From: Opisthocomus hoazin
Lineage: Eukaryota; Chordata; Aves; Opisthocomiformes; Opisthocomidae
Length of the DNA stretch: 64,000 nt
Direction of reading: 5' to 3'
NCBI RefSeq assembly: GCF_030867145.1
Contig: NC_134434.1
Span: 8,742,001-8,806,000 of the forward strand
Below, piece after piece: positions 11,462-22,626 of the stretch. Positions within the stretch are counted from its first letter, which is position 1; each line of letters opens with the position of its first letter. Both the position numbers and the translations under genes were made by a program. Below the pieces are notes generated by a model. The model was not told where the DNA came from and ran no database searches. It saw only the letters and a program-made list of their open reading frames with translations.

Positions 11462-11953
11462 CCCGTTCTGGCAGCACGGTGGCTGTGCAGGCCGTGTTCT
11501 CCTGAGCGTGCTCCTCTGCTGACAGCGCAGCAGGGACATCGCCGCAGCCCGCAGGTCCCCGCTGAGGGACAAGGGCTCCCGAGGACGTGGAAGCATCTCA
11601 CGAGTTGGTGCCTGGCCCGGACTGGCCCAGCCAGCTCCCCTGTGGGCTCCTCCATCACCCCCCGCCCGAAGGCCTGCGCTGCCCAGTCCCACAGCCTCCC
11701 CGCAGCGGCAGGTCGGCTGTCCAGCTCCCCTGCCTGCCGAGCCTCTCGCTTGCTGGTTGGGCTGTGCCGGTGCGAAGAGCCGGGCCAGGCTCGGTGGTGC
11801 GTGCCCCGCTGCCAGCGCCGAGGGGCCGGCCGCCGGATGGGTGCTCTGCGGCGAAGAGCAGACTCTGCCGCAGCCGTGCCCGTGTGTCCTCGCCGGCTCG
11901 GCACAGCCCCAGCTCCCCGGGAAGCCGTTCCGCCCAGGCAGCAGTTACTCCGA

Positions 11954-11959
11954 TTTTAT
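11954..11959 (-). terminator. AFMID: AFMID poly(A) signal AATAAA
   Basis: The plus strand reads TTTATT, about 360 bases beyond the AFMID stop. It lies 0.5 kb from the THA1 signal, so the convergent transcripts probably end without overlapping. Confidence 0.75.
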
Positions 11960-12318
11960 TTTTTCACTGGCGATCTGCAGTTTAAAGGAAATTGAGGGAA
12001 CAAACTTTGCCACCCGGTCGCCCAGACCGCGCGCTGCAGCCCTGCCGGCCCCGCGTGCGCCAGGCGGGCAGGAACAGCCCCGCAGAGGAACACCAGCCCG
12101 GCGAGAAGCAGGGGCAGCCGGTGCTCCTGGCTCCGAGCCCCCCTGCCCGGCTGCAGGCTGGACGGGTGGGGGGCACAGAGGGGTCCACAGGCAGCAGCCG
12201 CCTGTGCTGCAGAGATGGTGCCGGCTGCAGCGCGGGCAGCAGGGCAGGCTGCGGGCAGGCTGCCGGTCGCCGCCGCGCAGGGCCGTGGTTCCAGTCCCGG
12301 TTTGTCCCCGACGCGCCG

Positions 12319-15300
12319 TCAGGCTCTTGAAATCATGTTCAGAATCACCTGGGACAAGGAACCAAGCGCTGTGAGCCCTGCCTGGCCGCGCTCCCACAGC
12401 CCCGAAGCTGCACCCGCACCCGCTCTGCGACGCAGTGGAGCTCGGCTCGGCACGGCCGCCCTGGGCTGCCGGTCCCGGCTCCGCTCACCAAGCGTGGGAC
12501 GACGGGAGCTCTTTCCCTACCTGGGTGAGGACGTAGCTTTCCTCCGACAGCTTCTCAATGATGTCAAAGTGATCCACGCCAGCGAGGTCGAGCAGGGAGA
12601 CGGCCCAGCCGGCGGCACGCAGCGCCTGCGGGGAGAGCGGCGCTGGCAGAATGGACCCCGACCCTCGTCCGCCCGGACACGGCAGCAGGAGCGACGGCGC
12701 GGCAAGGACCAGCGTCCTCCCCCGAGCTGCTGTTGCCCTCTGCAGCAGCCACTGCCACGGCAGCAGAAGCATCGCTCCGACGCTGCACACCAGCTCTTCA
12801 CCCCGCCCTGGGGGGTCCGAGCGGGGCGGCCGCAGCAGCGTCCCCGCAGAGCCGGGCCGGGGGCCCACCTGGCCGTACTCCTGCGACTGCCGGCGAAACT
12901 CCGGGGAGTCGTGCTGGGCCACAGCCACAAGCACCTCGCTGGCCGCAGGCGCTGCGGGGCGGATGCACAGCATGGGGCTGTTCCTCCGGGCGACCTCCCT
13001 GGAAGATATGGCAGCGACAGCCGACGTGGCCCCTCGCTCGGGGAGGCCGTTCTGGCCCGTGCAGCCCCCAGGGCTGGGCAGCGGGGCCAGGCAGTGCCCC
13101 CCAGTGCGGCGGGCTCAGCGGCCAGCGCAGAGCAGCTGCAGGGCTGACGGCGTTCGCCCGCAGCTCGCACCGGCCAAGCACCGCACACATGCACGCAGCC
13201 TGCCGGTGCCGTTCGCAGCTGCCGTCCCCGCGGCGCGCGGGCTCACCGGCTCATGTTCAGCGCATCGTTCACGTAGGTGTGCAGGATGGGCTCGAGGTCG
13301 TAGATGCCGCTCACCAGCACAGCTCCTGGAGGCAGAGGTGCCAGTGGTGAGGGGCCCGGCAGCTCTCACAGCCCTGCCCATGCGAGCCCCCCTTGCACCT
13401 GCATCCCCCAGGCCTCAGTGCGTGGCTGGTGGGTGCAGGGCACGCGCACCCCGGGGGGCTGCATGTCCAGGAGCCCAGAGTCACAGAATCCCAGAATCCC
13501 AGCATGGCAGGGGCTGGCAGGGACCTCTGTGGGTCACCCAGCCCAACCCCCTGCCCAAGCAGGTTCACCCACAGCAGGCTGCACAGCACCGCGTCCAGGC
13601 GGGTCTGGAATATCTCCAGAGAAGGAGACTCCACAGCCTCCCTGGGCAGCCTGGGCCAGGGCTCCATCACCCTCAGAGGGAAGAAGTTCTTCCTCGGGTT
13701 CAACTGGAGCTTCCTGCTTCAGTCTGTGCCCATTGCCCCTTGTCCTGTCACTGGGCACCACTGGAAAGAGTCTGGCCCCGTCCTGCTGACCCCCACCCTG
13801 CAGATATTTAGAGGCATTTCGAAGGTCCCCTCTCAGCCTTCTCTTCTCCAGGCTGAACAAGCCCAGCTCCCTCAGCCTCTCCTCGTAGCAGAGACGCTCC
13901 AGTCCCCTCCTCATCCTCGCAGCCCTCTGCTGGACTCAGTCTCCCGAGTCCTGCACCCCAGCACCCGTGGGCTGCCCGCAGCTGGGGTAACTCATCTCCC
14001 TCAGCTCGGCGGCCCCTGCCGCCCCACACGGCAGCAGAGACGGCCTCGCCCCGGGTGCAGACGCTGTTCTCCTTCGGCCCCCGTGCCTGGACATGGCGGC
14101 GCTACCTCTGATGTCCGGCACCGCTCCGTACTCTGCCCAGTCCGTGGACAACGCCATGGCTGCCAGGTGGGCCCCTGCCGAGTGCCCGCACAGGTAAAGG
14201 CCCCTGGAGAGAGTGAGCCGTGAGGCAGCGCAGGGCGTGACGGCGTGGTGCCTGCTGCCCAGGGACACCCTGCCCCGCGCGCAGGAGCCAGCACGGCCGC
14301 CAGCGCCGCAGCCTGGACGGGTCCGCTCGTTCACACCTCCCAGCCTGCCAACCGACGCCTCGTACAGCGACAAGGGAGCACGGCCACAGCCGAGGCATCG
14401 ACACCTCTGCGACAGCTCGGAGCTCGTCACCTCCTCCTGCTGCGGCCACGGCCACCCCCGCACCCCAGACCGCCCCGGGAGGGAGCTGGGCCCTCGCGGG
14501 GATGCCAGCGGCCATCGCAGCGGGACGGGGGGGACCCCGGGAGCCGAGCGCGGCCCACCTGGCCCCGGAGTACCGCTCTGCCAGGAAGGCGATGCTGCGC
14601 CGCACCTGCCGCACCATGGCGTCCATGTGGCCTGCGCAGAGAGCGGCGTCGGGCACGCGATGGGCAGCGCGGGCAGCCCCCCCCGCCGGGCAGCACCTAC
14701 CGTGGGGGGCTGTGTCGTAGCCCACCGCCACCACCCCCACGCCCCGCGACACCAGGGGCGGGGCTGCGAATCCCGACTCGTCCTTACTGCGGGGAACAGC
14801 AGGTAGCCAGGCTGCGGGCCAGGGTCTCCGGGGCCGCTCAGACCCTGTGCGCCCGGCGCCAGTCCGGGGGTCGGGAGCAGGCGGTGACAGCGGGCCGGGG
14901 GCTCCCTCCCCGCGGGAGCCCCTTTCGGGCAGCCCGCCTCACCTCAGGCACTGCCAGTACCCGCCGTGGATGTAGACCAGGACCGAGAAGGCTGAGCAGC
15001 AGAGCCCGGGGTGAGCAGCGGTCCCCGGCCGCTGCCCGCCCCGCCGCCCGCCCATCACCTACGGCCGGAGGGCTCCGCGGGAAGGTAGATGTCCAGCTGC
15101 TCCCCCGGCCCGGTGCCGTATGGGACGTGCAGCGAGGTCCGTGCGCCGGCCCGGGCCCGCTGGGTGCCTGCGGGGGGAGGGGGACGCGGGGCCTGGGGCA
15201 CGGCCGCGGGGACCGGACACCCGGGGCCGCCCGGCCCCGCCGCCCCCGGCCCGCGCCTCACCCGCCGCCGTCGCCGCGAGGTGCGCCCGGAGCACGGCGT

Positions 15301-15505
15301 CGCTGCCCAGGCGGGGGGACCAGCGGCTGGGGGAGTACTGCCGCTCCAGCGCCTGCCGGGCGACCGGGCACCGGGTGAGGGGGCGACCGGGCACCGGGTG
15401 AGGGCACCGGGTGAGGGCCCCGCCGCTGCCCGCGCCCCGGCCGCGACCGGCCCCTGCCTGCCCCGCGGGCCCCACCTCCGCCGACATGCCCCGCCAGCCC
15501 TCCAT
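12319..15505 (-). CDS. AFMID: Kynurenine formamidase (arylformamidase)
   Basis: Hydrolyses N-formyl-kynurenine to kynurenine in tryptophan catabolism. Eleven exons on the minus strand: 15505-15476, 15352-15262, 15167-15063, 14991-14943, 14786-14701, 14631-14559, 14203-14106, 13325-13247, 12998-12869, 12625-12521, 12348-12319; they give 291 residues (human about 303). Alpha/beta-hydrolase features: oxyanion HGGYW at 84-88, nucleophile elbow GHSAG with S153, catalytic D234 in QHDSPEF and H266 in VDHF. The short last exon encodes VILNMISRA and the stop. The start in the ten-codon first exon ([10 protein letters not shown]) precedes the conserved [10 protein letters not shown]. Exon 3 has two overlapping donors; only the upstream one (C followed by GTAGGT) keeps frame and the family motif PF before the HGG segment. 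A CR1 copy sits in intron 7. Confidence 0.93.
13481..13938 (-). mobile_element. CR1 LINE, 5'-truncated 3' end
   Basis: A chicken-repeat-1 non-LTR retroposon fragment of about 460 bp on the minus strand, in the sense direction of AFMID, inside intron 7. The 3' end shows the diagnostic short direct repeat (GGGATTCTG twice at 13481-13500). Minus-strand translation keeps the end of the CR1 reverse-transcriptase ORF, with segments such as [25 protein letters not shown] and [15 protein letters not shown], in more than one frame. So the copy has small indels and is not functional. It is the only interspersed repeat recognised with confidence. Confidence 0.93.
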
Positions 15506-15965
15506 GCCGCGGCCGCTCCCGCTCCCCGTCCCGGTGCCCGTCCCGGTGCCGACCACCGACCCCTGCCCGTCCCGGTCCCGCCCAGCGCCCGCTGCACTCC
15601 CGGGGGCGGGGCCGGAGCCCGGGGGCGGGGCCACCCCCCATTGGCCGCCCGGGGGGCGAGTACGGGGGCGGGGCACTGGGCGGGGGCCGTCCGGCTCCCA
15701 TTGGCCGTCCGGGAGGCGGGGCCGGGGGGGCACTGGGCGGGGTTATGAGGCCGTGACGTTTGGGCGCGCGGGGCATGCCGGGAAATCGGCGCGGTCGGGT
15801 CCGGGGCGCGAAGAGAAAGACGAGTTTTGGCGCCCGTGCCCCCATTGGCCGGCGGGGCGGCGCGAGCCCTCCTCCGATTGGCGGGCGCGTGGGCGCGCGG
15901 GCGCGGGGCGCGCCCGGATTCGCCGGCGCGGCGGCAGAGGGGCTCGCGCGCGGTCCGGCGCGGCC
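15506..15965. promoter_or_regulatory. AFMID-TK1 bidirectional promoter (NF-Y, E2F, GC boxes)
   Basis: 460 bp separate the two start codons. Four ATTGG pentamers (inverted CCAAT relative to TK1) occur at 15640-15644, 15700-15704, 15844-15848 and 15877-15881. The last two are 33 bp apart, about three helical turns. A perfect E2F-type TTTTGGCGCC is at 15825-15834, and several GGGGCGGGGC Sp1 boxes lie between 15600 and 15745. There is no TATA box. Human TK1 is known to be driven by inverted CCAAT boxes (NF-Y) with E2F control at G1/S; this layout matches. Confidence 0.8.
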
Positions 15966-17676
15966 ATGAACTGCCTGACCGTGCCCGGCGTCCACCCCGG
16001 CTCGCCCAGCCGGCCCCGCGGGCAGATCCAGGTGCGGGCCGGGGGGAGTTGCGGGGCCTGGGGGGGCCGGCCCGAGGCCAGGTTATGGGGGGGGGGAGCC
16101 GGACCGGGTACGGCCAGGGAGGGGTCGGGTCCAGGTACGGGGCCGGGGAGGGGGGGAACGACGTGGGGGGGGTGGTGTTGGGCTGGAGGGGGGGCGCCAG
16201 GCTGGGGCAGTTCGGGACCGGGCCGGGTACTGGGGGCTGGGCCAGGGGGTGCCGGGGAGGGGGCCGGGGCTGGAGGGGGGGGGGCCGGGGCCGAGGCGGA
16301 GGGTGGGGGGGACTGGGCCGGACCGGGGCCGGGTACGGGGAGGGGGGTGCCGGACCGGACCGGGGCGGTGGGCTGCCTGCCCGCCAGTGCCCCCGCCGAG
16401 CCGTGCTCCCGCCCGCTGACCCCCACGGTTCCGCCTGCAGGTGATCTTCGGGCCCATGTTCTCCGGGAAGAGGTAGGCCTGGCGGAGGGGGCGGGCAGGG
16501 GAGGGGGTCGGCCCGGGGCCCGCTGACCGCCCACCGCCTCTTGCAGCACAGAGCTGATGCGGCGGGTGCGGCGGTTCCAGCTGGCCCAGTACCGGTGCCT
16601 GCTGGTGAAGTACGCCAAGGACACGCGGTACGGCCCTGCGGGCGTCTGCACGCACGACAGGTGAGACCCCCCCCTACCCTCCCCGGCCCCCAGCACCCCC
16701 CGCCGCGCCTGGCTCAGCCCCCAGCTCTGCCCCTGCCCAGGAGCACCATGGAGGCCCTGCCCGCCTGCCGGCTCCAGGACGTGTCCCAGGAGGCGCTGGG
16801 CTCCGCCGTCATCGGCATTGACGAGGGCCAGTTCGTAAGTGTGGGGCTGGGGGCAGGGGGGAGTCTGTGTCCCCCAGGACGGGGCGGGAAGCCCTGCCCA
16901 GGGCAGTCTGGTCCCGCTGGACCGCGCTCGGGTCATCAGACCCTTCCCCTGGTCCCCGGGGGCCTGGAGCCTGTTGTGCAGGCCGGCTGCAGGGCTCTGG
17001 TTTCCTTTGTGCCCTGCGTTGCTGTCTGGGCATGCGCCACTGGATCCCGAGCCAAGTGCTGCCCCTTCCTCCCCCCTACGCTTGCTCTGTGCCTCCTCTA
17101 GTTCCCAGACATCGTGGAGTTCTGCGAGGTTATGGCCAACGCTGGGAAAACAGTCATCGTTGCTGCTCTTGATGGGACTTTCCAGAGAAAGGTAAAATGC
17201 TTATTTCTTAGTATGGCAGCTGCTTTGGGATCCTGGTGGAGCCCGTCCAACAGAGCCGCCCCTGCTGTCTTGGCACAGGCTTTCGGGAGCATCCTGAACC
17301 TGGTCCCGCTGGCAGAGAGCGTGGTGAAGCTGAACGCCGTGTGCATGGAGTGCTACCGAGAAGCCTCCTACACGAAGAGGCTGGGAGCAGAGAGGGAGGT
17401 GAGCTCTCCTGCAGCAGAGCACGCTTTGGCAGCGCCGTCTTGCCAATCCTGCTGCTCTGGAGGGGTCCCTGCGGGGAGCGGGGCTCTGCAGCCTCACCCT
17501 CCTGACTTTCTTGCCAGGTCGAAGTGATCGGAGGAGCAGACAAGTACCACTCGGTCTGCCGAGCCTGCTACTTCCGCAAGCGGCCCCAGCAGCCTGGCTC
17601 GGAAGACAAGGAGAATGTGCCCATGGCGGTGAAGCAGCTGGACGCGGCTGCCTCCCGGAAGATCTTCGCTTCTTGA
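15966..17676 (+). CDS. TK1: Cytosolic thymidine kinase 1
   Basis: ATP-dependent phosphorylation of thymidine in the pyrimidine salvage pathway, S-phase specific. Seven exons: 15966-16031, 16441-16472, 16547-16660, 16741-16834, 17102-17191, 17279-17398, 17518-17676; 224 residues, against 234 in human. The P-loop GPMFSGKST is at 26-34, the catalytic glutamate is E99 in GIDEGQF, and the two zinc-binding pairs are in VCMEC and VCRAC. The C-terminal tail keeps a KEN box at 203-205 (EDKENVP), the APC/C-Cdh1 degron that removes TK1 at mitotic exit. Relative to human there is one extra residue before CTHDR and a shorter tail. The start follows a strong Kozak context (GCCATG) and gives the expected N-terminus. 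Confidence 0.96.
16085..16370. repeat. G-rich low-complexity tract in TK1 intron 1
   Basis: The sense strand is a degenerate repeat of GGGGCCGGGTACGGGG / GGGGGGGGCCGGGGC with many G4 runs. It could form quadruplexes in the transcript close to the promoter. Confidence 0.6.
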
Positions 17677-19087
17677 CTGCGGGGCTCCCGCATGGGGAAG
17701 AGTGAGAGGAAGGGAGCTAAATGCTTCGTCTCCCCGACGCCGGATCTGGCTTCCCCTGCTTTTAGCAATTCTATTAAGTGTCTCAGCTCTACTTGCCAAA
17801 CCAGGCTGCCGTTCCTCTGCGCTGAGGGCTGGGGAAAAGAGGAGGATCGGCTGGGCCTGTTGCCGGGGGGAGCTGAAGCGGGAGCCTGACTAAAAGTGAG
17901 TTCCTTCCTCAGACGCTGGAAAAGAGACGGGTGTGGTTACCGGTGCTGCCACACAGACAGGTCCTGGAAAACTGTCGCAGCAGGCCGGGCGGCAGGGTGC
18001 TGTCGCTCGCCGTAGTTCTGGCCTGCTCTCCTGGCCTGTGTGCGTTCAGACTGGCGCTGGTGGCTGGTTCACTTGCCTGTGAACACAACCGTTTCCTTCT
18101 CTTGCGCACTGTTGCTACATTCCAGGTTTCTTAAGACAATGTACAGTAACTTTGTATTTTAAACCCGCTTCCTTTTTAATGCAGTCTGAGGAGATAACCC
18201 ATTCCTTGCTGTAGAGCTGTGGCTCAGCTTCTCACTGACACACGCAGCAGCGGCCTGGCCCTCCGCAGCCTCTGTGACCGACTGCGTGGCCCATCCCTTT
18301 GCCATTACGCCTGCTCGCTGCAACTGTCACATAAATTGTGTTGAAACAGAAGAGGGGGAAAGGAAGGCTTGGCTTGATGGCCTAGCAGTAGGATCTTCCT
18401 GGCTTTTGAACTTAAAAGGACCGGCAGTTGTCCAGTAGCAGTCTGTGTGCTAAGACAGAGCCCTCTGGGGAGAACTAGGCTTCGCTTCGGGAAGGGTCAC
18501 TGCTCCAAAACCAGGGGGGTTTTGCTCAGGACCAAGCTCGGTGCTGCTACGTCTGTGCTTCGTTACCTGTGAAGGGTTTGGAGGCTCAGGACTTAAAGGT
18601 CTGGGCTGCGGCGAAGATCCGGCTGCTTGGAAAAGGGGCCCTGCTTCGAGTGGAAGGTTCTCGACTCTAGTCGTGTGTTGCTCCCTCCTGAGCTGTCCAA
18701 CATTCTGGAGGTTCTATTTCCTCCGCCACAGACTGGCGGAAGGATCCTCTTCCCCCTTTGCTTGACTTGGGTTCTGGAAGGTTTGGGGTTTTATCTTACT
18801 CCTTGCAAAAGTGCTTTTCCCTGTATACCAGCGTCCACAAGCTCCAAGGCGCAGCGCTCGGCTCTGGCCGGGTCAGACCCCCCGTGCAAGTGCAGTGCTC
18901 GCTGTTTGCCTGCACCCACCCGGCAGGAGACGGCCCCTCCCCGGGAGGTCACGAGAGCTGTCTGAAACCTGGCTCCCTCCACACTGCTTGGCGTGACGAC
19001 AGCTGTGGCACTCGAAAGCACTGCAGTGCCAGGCCTGGGCTTTCCCCTCAGGGAGAGGGAAGCCAGCACTGCTGCTGGTTTAGCACT
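17677..19087 (+). other. TK1: TK1 3' UTR
   Basis: The 1.4 kb between the TK1 stop and its poly(A) signal has lower GC than the neighbourhood and contains no coding exon of a second gene. No microRNA site or structured element was identified by eye. Confidence 0.6.
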
Positions 19088-19093
19088 AATAAA
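19088..19093 (+). terminator. TK1: TK1 poly(A) signal AATAAA
   Basis: AATAAA within ACTAATAAATTTAAAAC, the only canonical signal on this strand after the TK1 stop. Its spacing to the SYNGR2 signal on the other strand is about 0.3 kb. Confidence 0.8.
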
Positions 19094-19403
19094 TTTAAAA
19101 CTTCATGAAATTGTCCGTGTGTTGATTACCAGACTGCTCTGAAAAGGCTTCCCGCAGGTCGGGCTGCGCAGACGGGGCCGGCTGGTCGCGTGCAGCAGCA
19201 GCCGGGGCCGGGCGGTGCTGGAGCTCTGCTCAAACCTTTGGCCAAACAGGAGGGCTCGCCTAAAAATAGCCCCTGGCGCGAGCATGCTGTCGGCTGGGGC
19301 AGCTCTGCCGCTTCCCTGCCGGGAACCCCCAGCCCTCGGGCAGGGGGGTAACCCGGGTTTGCGTCCCCAGAGAAGAAAAGCACTTGGTGGCGAGGTGAAA
19401 AAG

Positions 19404-19409
19404 TTTATT
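19404..19409 (-). terminator. SYNGR2: SYNGR2 poly(A) signal AATAAA
   Basis: The plus strand reads TTTATT. This gives SYNGR2 a 3' UTR of about 0.9 kb, convergent with TK1. Confidence 0.8.
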
Positions 19410-20321
19410 CCATCTCTACAGTGACAAACAGCTATTCGAATGCCAGCCCCAGCAGCGACAGCTCGCAGACCACACGCTGCTGCTGGGAGCAGCTTCACAA
19501 CAGCGCAGCAGAAAAACAACCTGAGTTGGCCAAGAGCGCGGGCTGCGCACAGGGCGCTGCGTGAGAGCCGCGGGTGCAACGCGGGATGACGGCCTCGCTG
19601 CTTGGCGCGAGGCCAGCCCAGGGGCCAAGTACCGGGTCAGCAGGGAGAGCGCTCCAGGACCCTCCCTGGGCACCCGGAGCAGCCACAGCCCTGCTGGGAG
19701 ACCCCGAACCCCGTCGTCCCAGCACCGGCAGCTCCAGGGCAGGCTGTCAGCAGGCACAGCGTGGGAGTTTACAGTCAGAAGACAGGGCTTTGGCATCGAG
19801 CTCACCCAGCAGCAGTCGAGGGGGCAAGGCACGGGAAGCCAGCGGCGGGCAGGAGCCGGACCGCTCGGCTGCGCTATGGCAGCGAGAGCCGGCACTCGAG
19901 GGGCTGCAGCTGGGGGGCTGGGAAGGCACCAGTGCCAGGGCAGCAGTCACCAGGGCACAGCCAGGCCAGAGCCGGGGGTGCAAACCACCCCCCCGCCGCT
20001 TCCCCCAGCAGTTCCTTCCCCCAGGGCAGGACGGCGAGGGCAGGGGCTCGGCCGGCCCCGCGCACCCCCCCACCCCCGGAGCCGTGGGGCTGCGCTCGGC
20101 ACCTGCAAAGCGCCCACCGCGCGCGGAACCCATCACCACCGCGTGCCGAACCAGTCACCCATCCCAGGCCGGGCCCCGGGCCCTGGTGGCGCAGAGCTCA
20201 GCTCCAGCACCGAGGCCCGGTGACCGTCCCGCAGCGCAGCCGCCACCCCCCCGCACCACCTGCCCCCTCCCACCCCACAGCAGAGACTGGCACTGGCGCG
20301 GCCGTCCCCGCCGCGCAGGGC

Positions 20322-21658
20322 TCAGTACACCGGCGGGGGCTGGTAGCCCTCCGGCGCTTCCGCCGTCTGGGTGAAGGGCGGCTGCTGGTAGCTGTCGTGG
20401 CTGATGTTGGGGTAGCTGGAGTAGGGAGTTGGGACCTCCGCGCTGGGGTCGACGTAGCTCTGAGCAAAGTCCTCCACCCCCATCTTGTACCTCTTGTAGG
20501 CGAAGGCGATCAGGAGGCCCTAGAGAGACGAGGGGGCTGGTGGCGTCAGGGCGGCCCGGGGAGCCCCTCCATGCTCCCCCCCGCGCGGGGCAGGGCCGGG
20601 CTCCACTGCGGCCTCACTCACCCAGGAGAAGATGGAGAAGAAGCTGAAGGTGATGGCGGCGCGGGCCGAGTCAGCTCCGACGTGCACGTCCTTGGCCTGC
20701 GTCCAGGCCCACTGGTTGGTCAAGAAACAAAAGCCAACGAACCACAAGAAGGTCCAGAGCCCTGCGGGAGGAAGGCGGTGTGAGGGGCCGGGGCCGCGTC
20801 CTGCCGCGCCCGGGCAGGTCCCCACCACATTGCTGCCGCTGCCGTTGCGGGGGGGCCAGGGGCCGGTGCAGACGCCCGCGCCCCGCGGCTCCTCGGAGCG
20901 CGTTCGGCAGGCAGCGCGTGGCCCGTGGGCAGCGCGCCAGGCGGCAGCGACTCCCTTCGCCAGGCACCGGCGGGTGGCCACGTCACGGGACGGGGGCAGC
21001 CATCGCAGCGCGCAGCGGGCAGAGCCCCGCGGCCACCGGCACCTGAGAAGCCGAGGTCGGCCAGGACCAGGTACTTGCGGTCGGTGGCGTTGCTGATCTG
21101 GGGGAAGTAGACGTCCACCATGAAGAAGAAGACGGAGGCGAGGAAGGCGAGGACGCCGATGCCAATGCCGTAGCGGCAGGCGTCCTCGTTGCGGTTGAAG
21201 ATGCAGAAGAGCTCGGAGGAGCTGGGCAGGTTGGTGTAGCCCTCCCCTACCAGGCAGGCGAAGACGATCAGGGCGAAGATCTGCGGGGGGGGAGCGGCCG
21301 TCGGGCGGGGGGCGGCGGGGGGGGGTCCCGACCCCTTCCCGGGCTGCCGGGCCCGGCCAGGCGGGGGGCACCGGGCCGGGTCCCGCTGAGCGCCCGCCCG
21401 CGGGGGGAGGAGGGGGAGGCCGGGCCGGGCCGGGCCGTGCGGGAGGGCGGGGGGAAGGGGAGGGGAGGGGAGGCCGGGCCGTGCGGGCTCGCCCCGGGTC
21501 CCCCTTTGCGGCCCGTCCCGGCGGGGCTCCCCGCGCCCCCCACTCACCGCGCTGGCGATCCGCGCCAGGACCTGCGGCTGCCGCACGAACCGGCCCAGCT
21601 CGAAGGCGCCGCCGGCCTTGCCCGCCCCGTACGCGCCGCCGCCGCCGCCGCCCTCCAT
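20322..21658 (-). CDS. SYNGR2: Synaptogyrin-2 (cellugyrin)
   Basis: Four-pass MARVEL-domain protein of small vesicles in non-neuronal cells. Four exons on the minus strand: 21658-21548, 21280-21043, 20761-20622, 20519-20322; 228 residues, human 224. Exon 2 carries the first two membrane segments and the conserved FNRNEDACRYG and YFPQISNATDRKY stretches. Exon 3 carries LWTFLWFVGFCFLTNQW and the fourth segment. The cytosolic tail is rich in Tyr/Pro and ends in QPPPVY, like human SYNGR2. The N-terminus has a Gly run (MEGGGGGGAYGAGKAGGAF) that matches the human MESGAYGAAKAGGSF except for the extra glycines. It diverges from TMC6 and converges with TK1. Confidence 0.96.
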
Positions 21659-22626
21659 CGCCGCCGCCGCTCCGCGCTCCTGCGCGGCACCGCCCCGGGG
21701 AGGCCGGGCCGGGCGGGGCTGGGGGCGGGGCGGCCGGCGCGACCGGTGTGTCCCCTCCCCCCCCCCGACCCCTCCCGGTGCTGCGGCTGCGCGGCCCCGG
21801 GGAGCGGGCGGAGCCGCGGGCGGAGCCGCGGGGGGGAGGCCCGGCGCGTCCCGGTTGCGGTGTGCCGGGGGGGGGAGAGGGGCTCTGCCGGGGCTGCTCC
21901 CGCCGCCCCTCCGCCCGGGGGGACCGGCCGGGGTGGGGTCGGTGCCCCCCTCCCCCCCGCTGGGCCCGGGGCCGGCCCCGCACCCACGTCGAGCCGCGGA
22001 GCCTGCCCGGTGTGGGCGGCGACAGCCCCGGGACGCGTCTCCCTCCGCCGGTTCCTGGGGTTCCGGGGGGCCGGGAGCCCCGCCGGGGTCGTCGCCTGCC
22101 CGGAGCATCCTCAGTCCGGCCCGGGAGGGGAGGAGGGGGCGGGGGGCACCGGCGGGCGCTGGTGCGGGGGCTCGCCGCGCTCTCCGGTCCCGGCCCGGCG
22201 GGCGGGCGCAGAGCTCCCTGCCCGGTGTCTCCGCCTGGGGCCGCTTCGAGCCCCGCGGGAGCGGGACGGGGCGGCCTCGCCCACCCCGGGGCTGCGGGTC
22301 CCGCCGTGCCCCTCCCGACCAGAGCGCGGGGGGCGGTGCCGGGGCCCGCTCGTCCCGTCCCGTCGGAGCCCGTCCCGTCCCCCCCCGCGGGCAGGGCCCG
22401 CTCGGCAGCGGCTGCACCGCCCCCCCCCCATCCGCCCCCCCGCCCCTTCCTTCCTCCCCGCCCGGCGCTGGGTTCGCACCCGGGTTTGTCCCCGCGGTCA
22501 CTGCCACTCCCCGGGCCCCGCCGCACGATCAGGGCGGTCCCGCGGGGGGAGGGGTGCGGGGCGCTGACGCCCGCCCGGTCGCTGCCGCAGGCGCGGTGTC
22601 GGCGGGACCCGGGCGGCCCCGGCAGG
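21659..22626. promoter_or_regulatory. SYNGR2-TMC6 bidirectional CpG-island promoter
   Basis: Just under 1 kb of very CpG-rich DNA separates the SYNGR2 and TMC6 start codons, which point away from each other. There is no TATA box; GC boxes are abundant near the SYNGR2 end. In human TMC6 instead diverges from TMC8, which is not present here. Confidence 0.6.
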
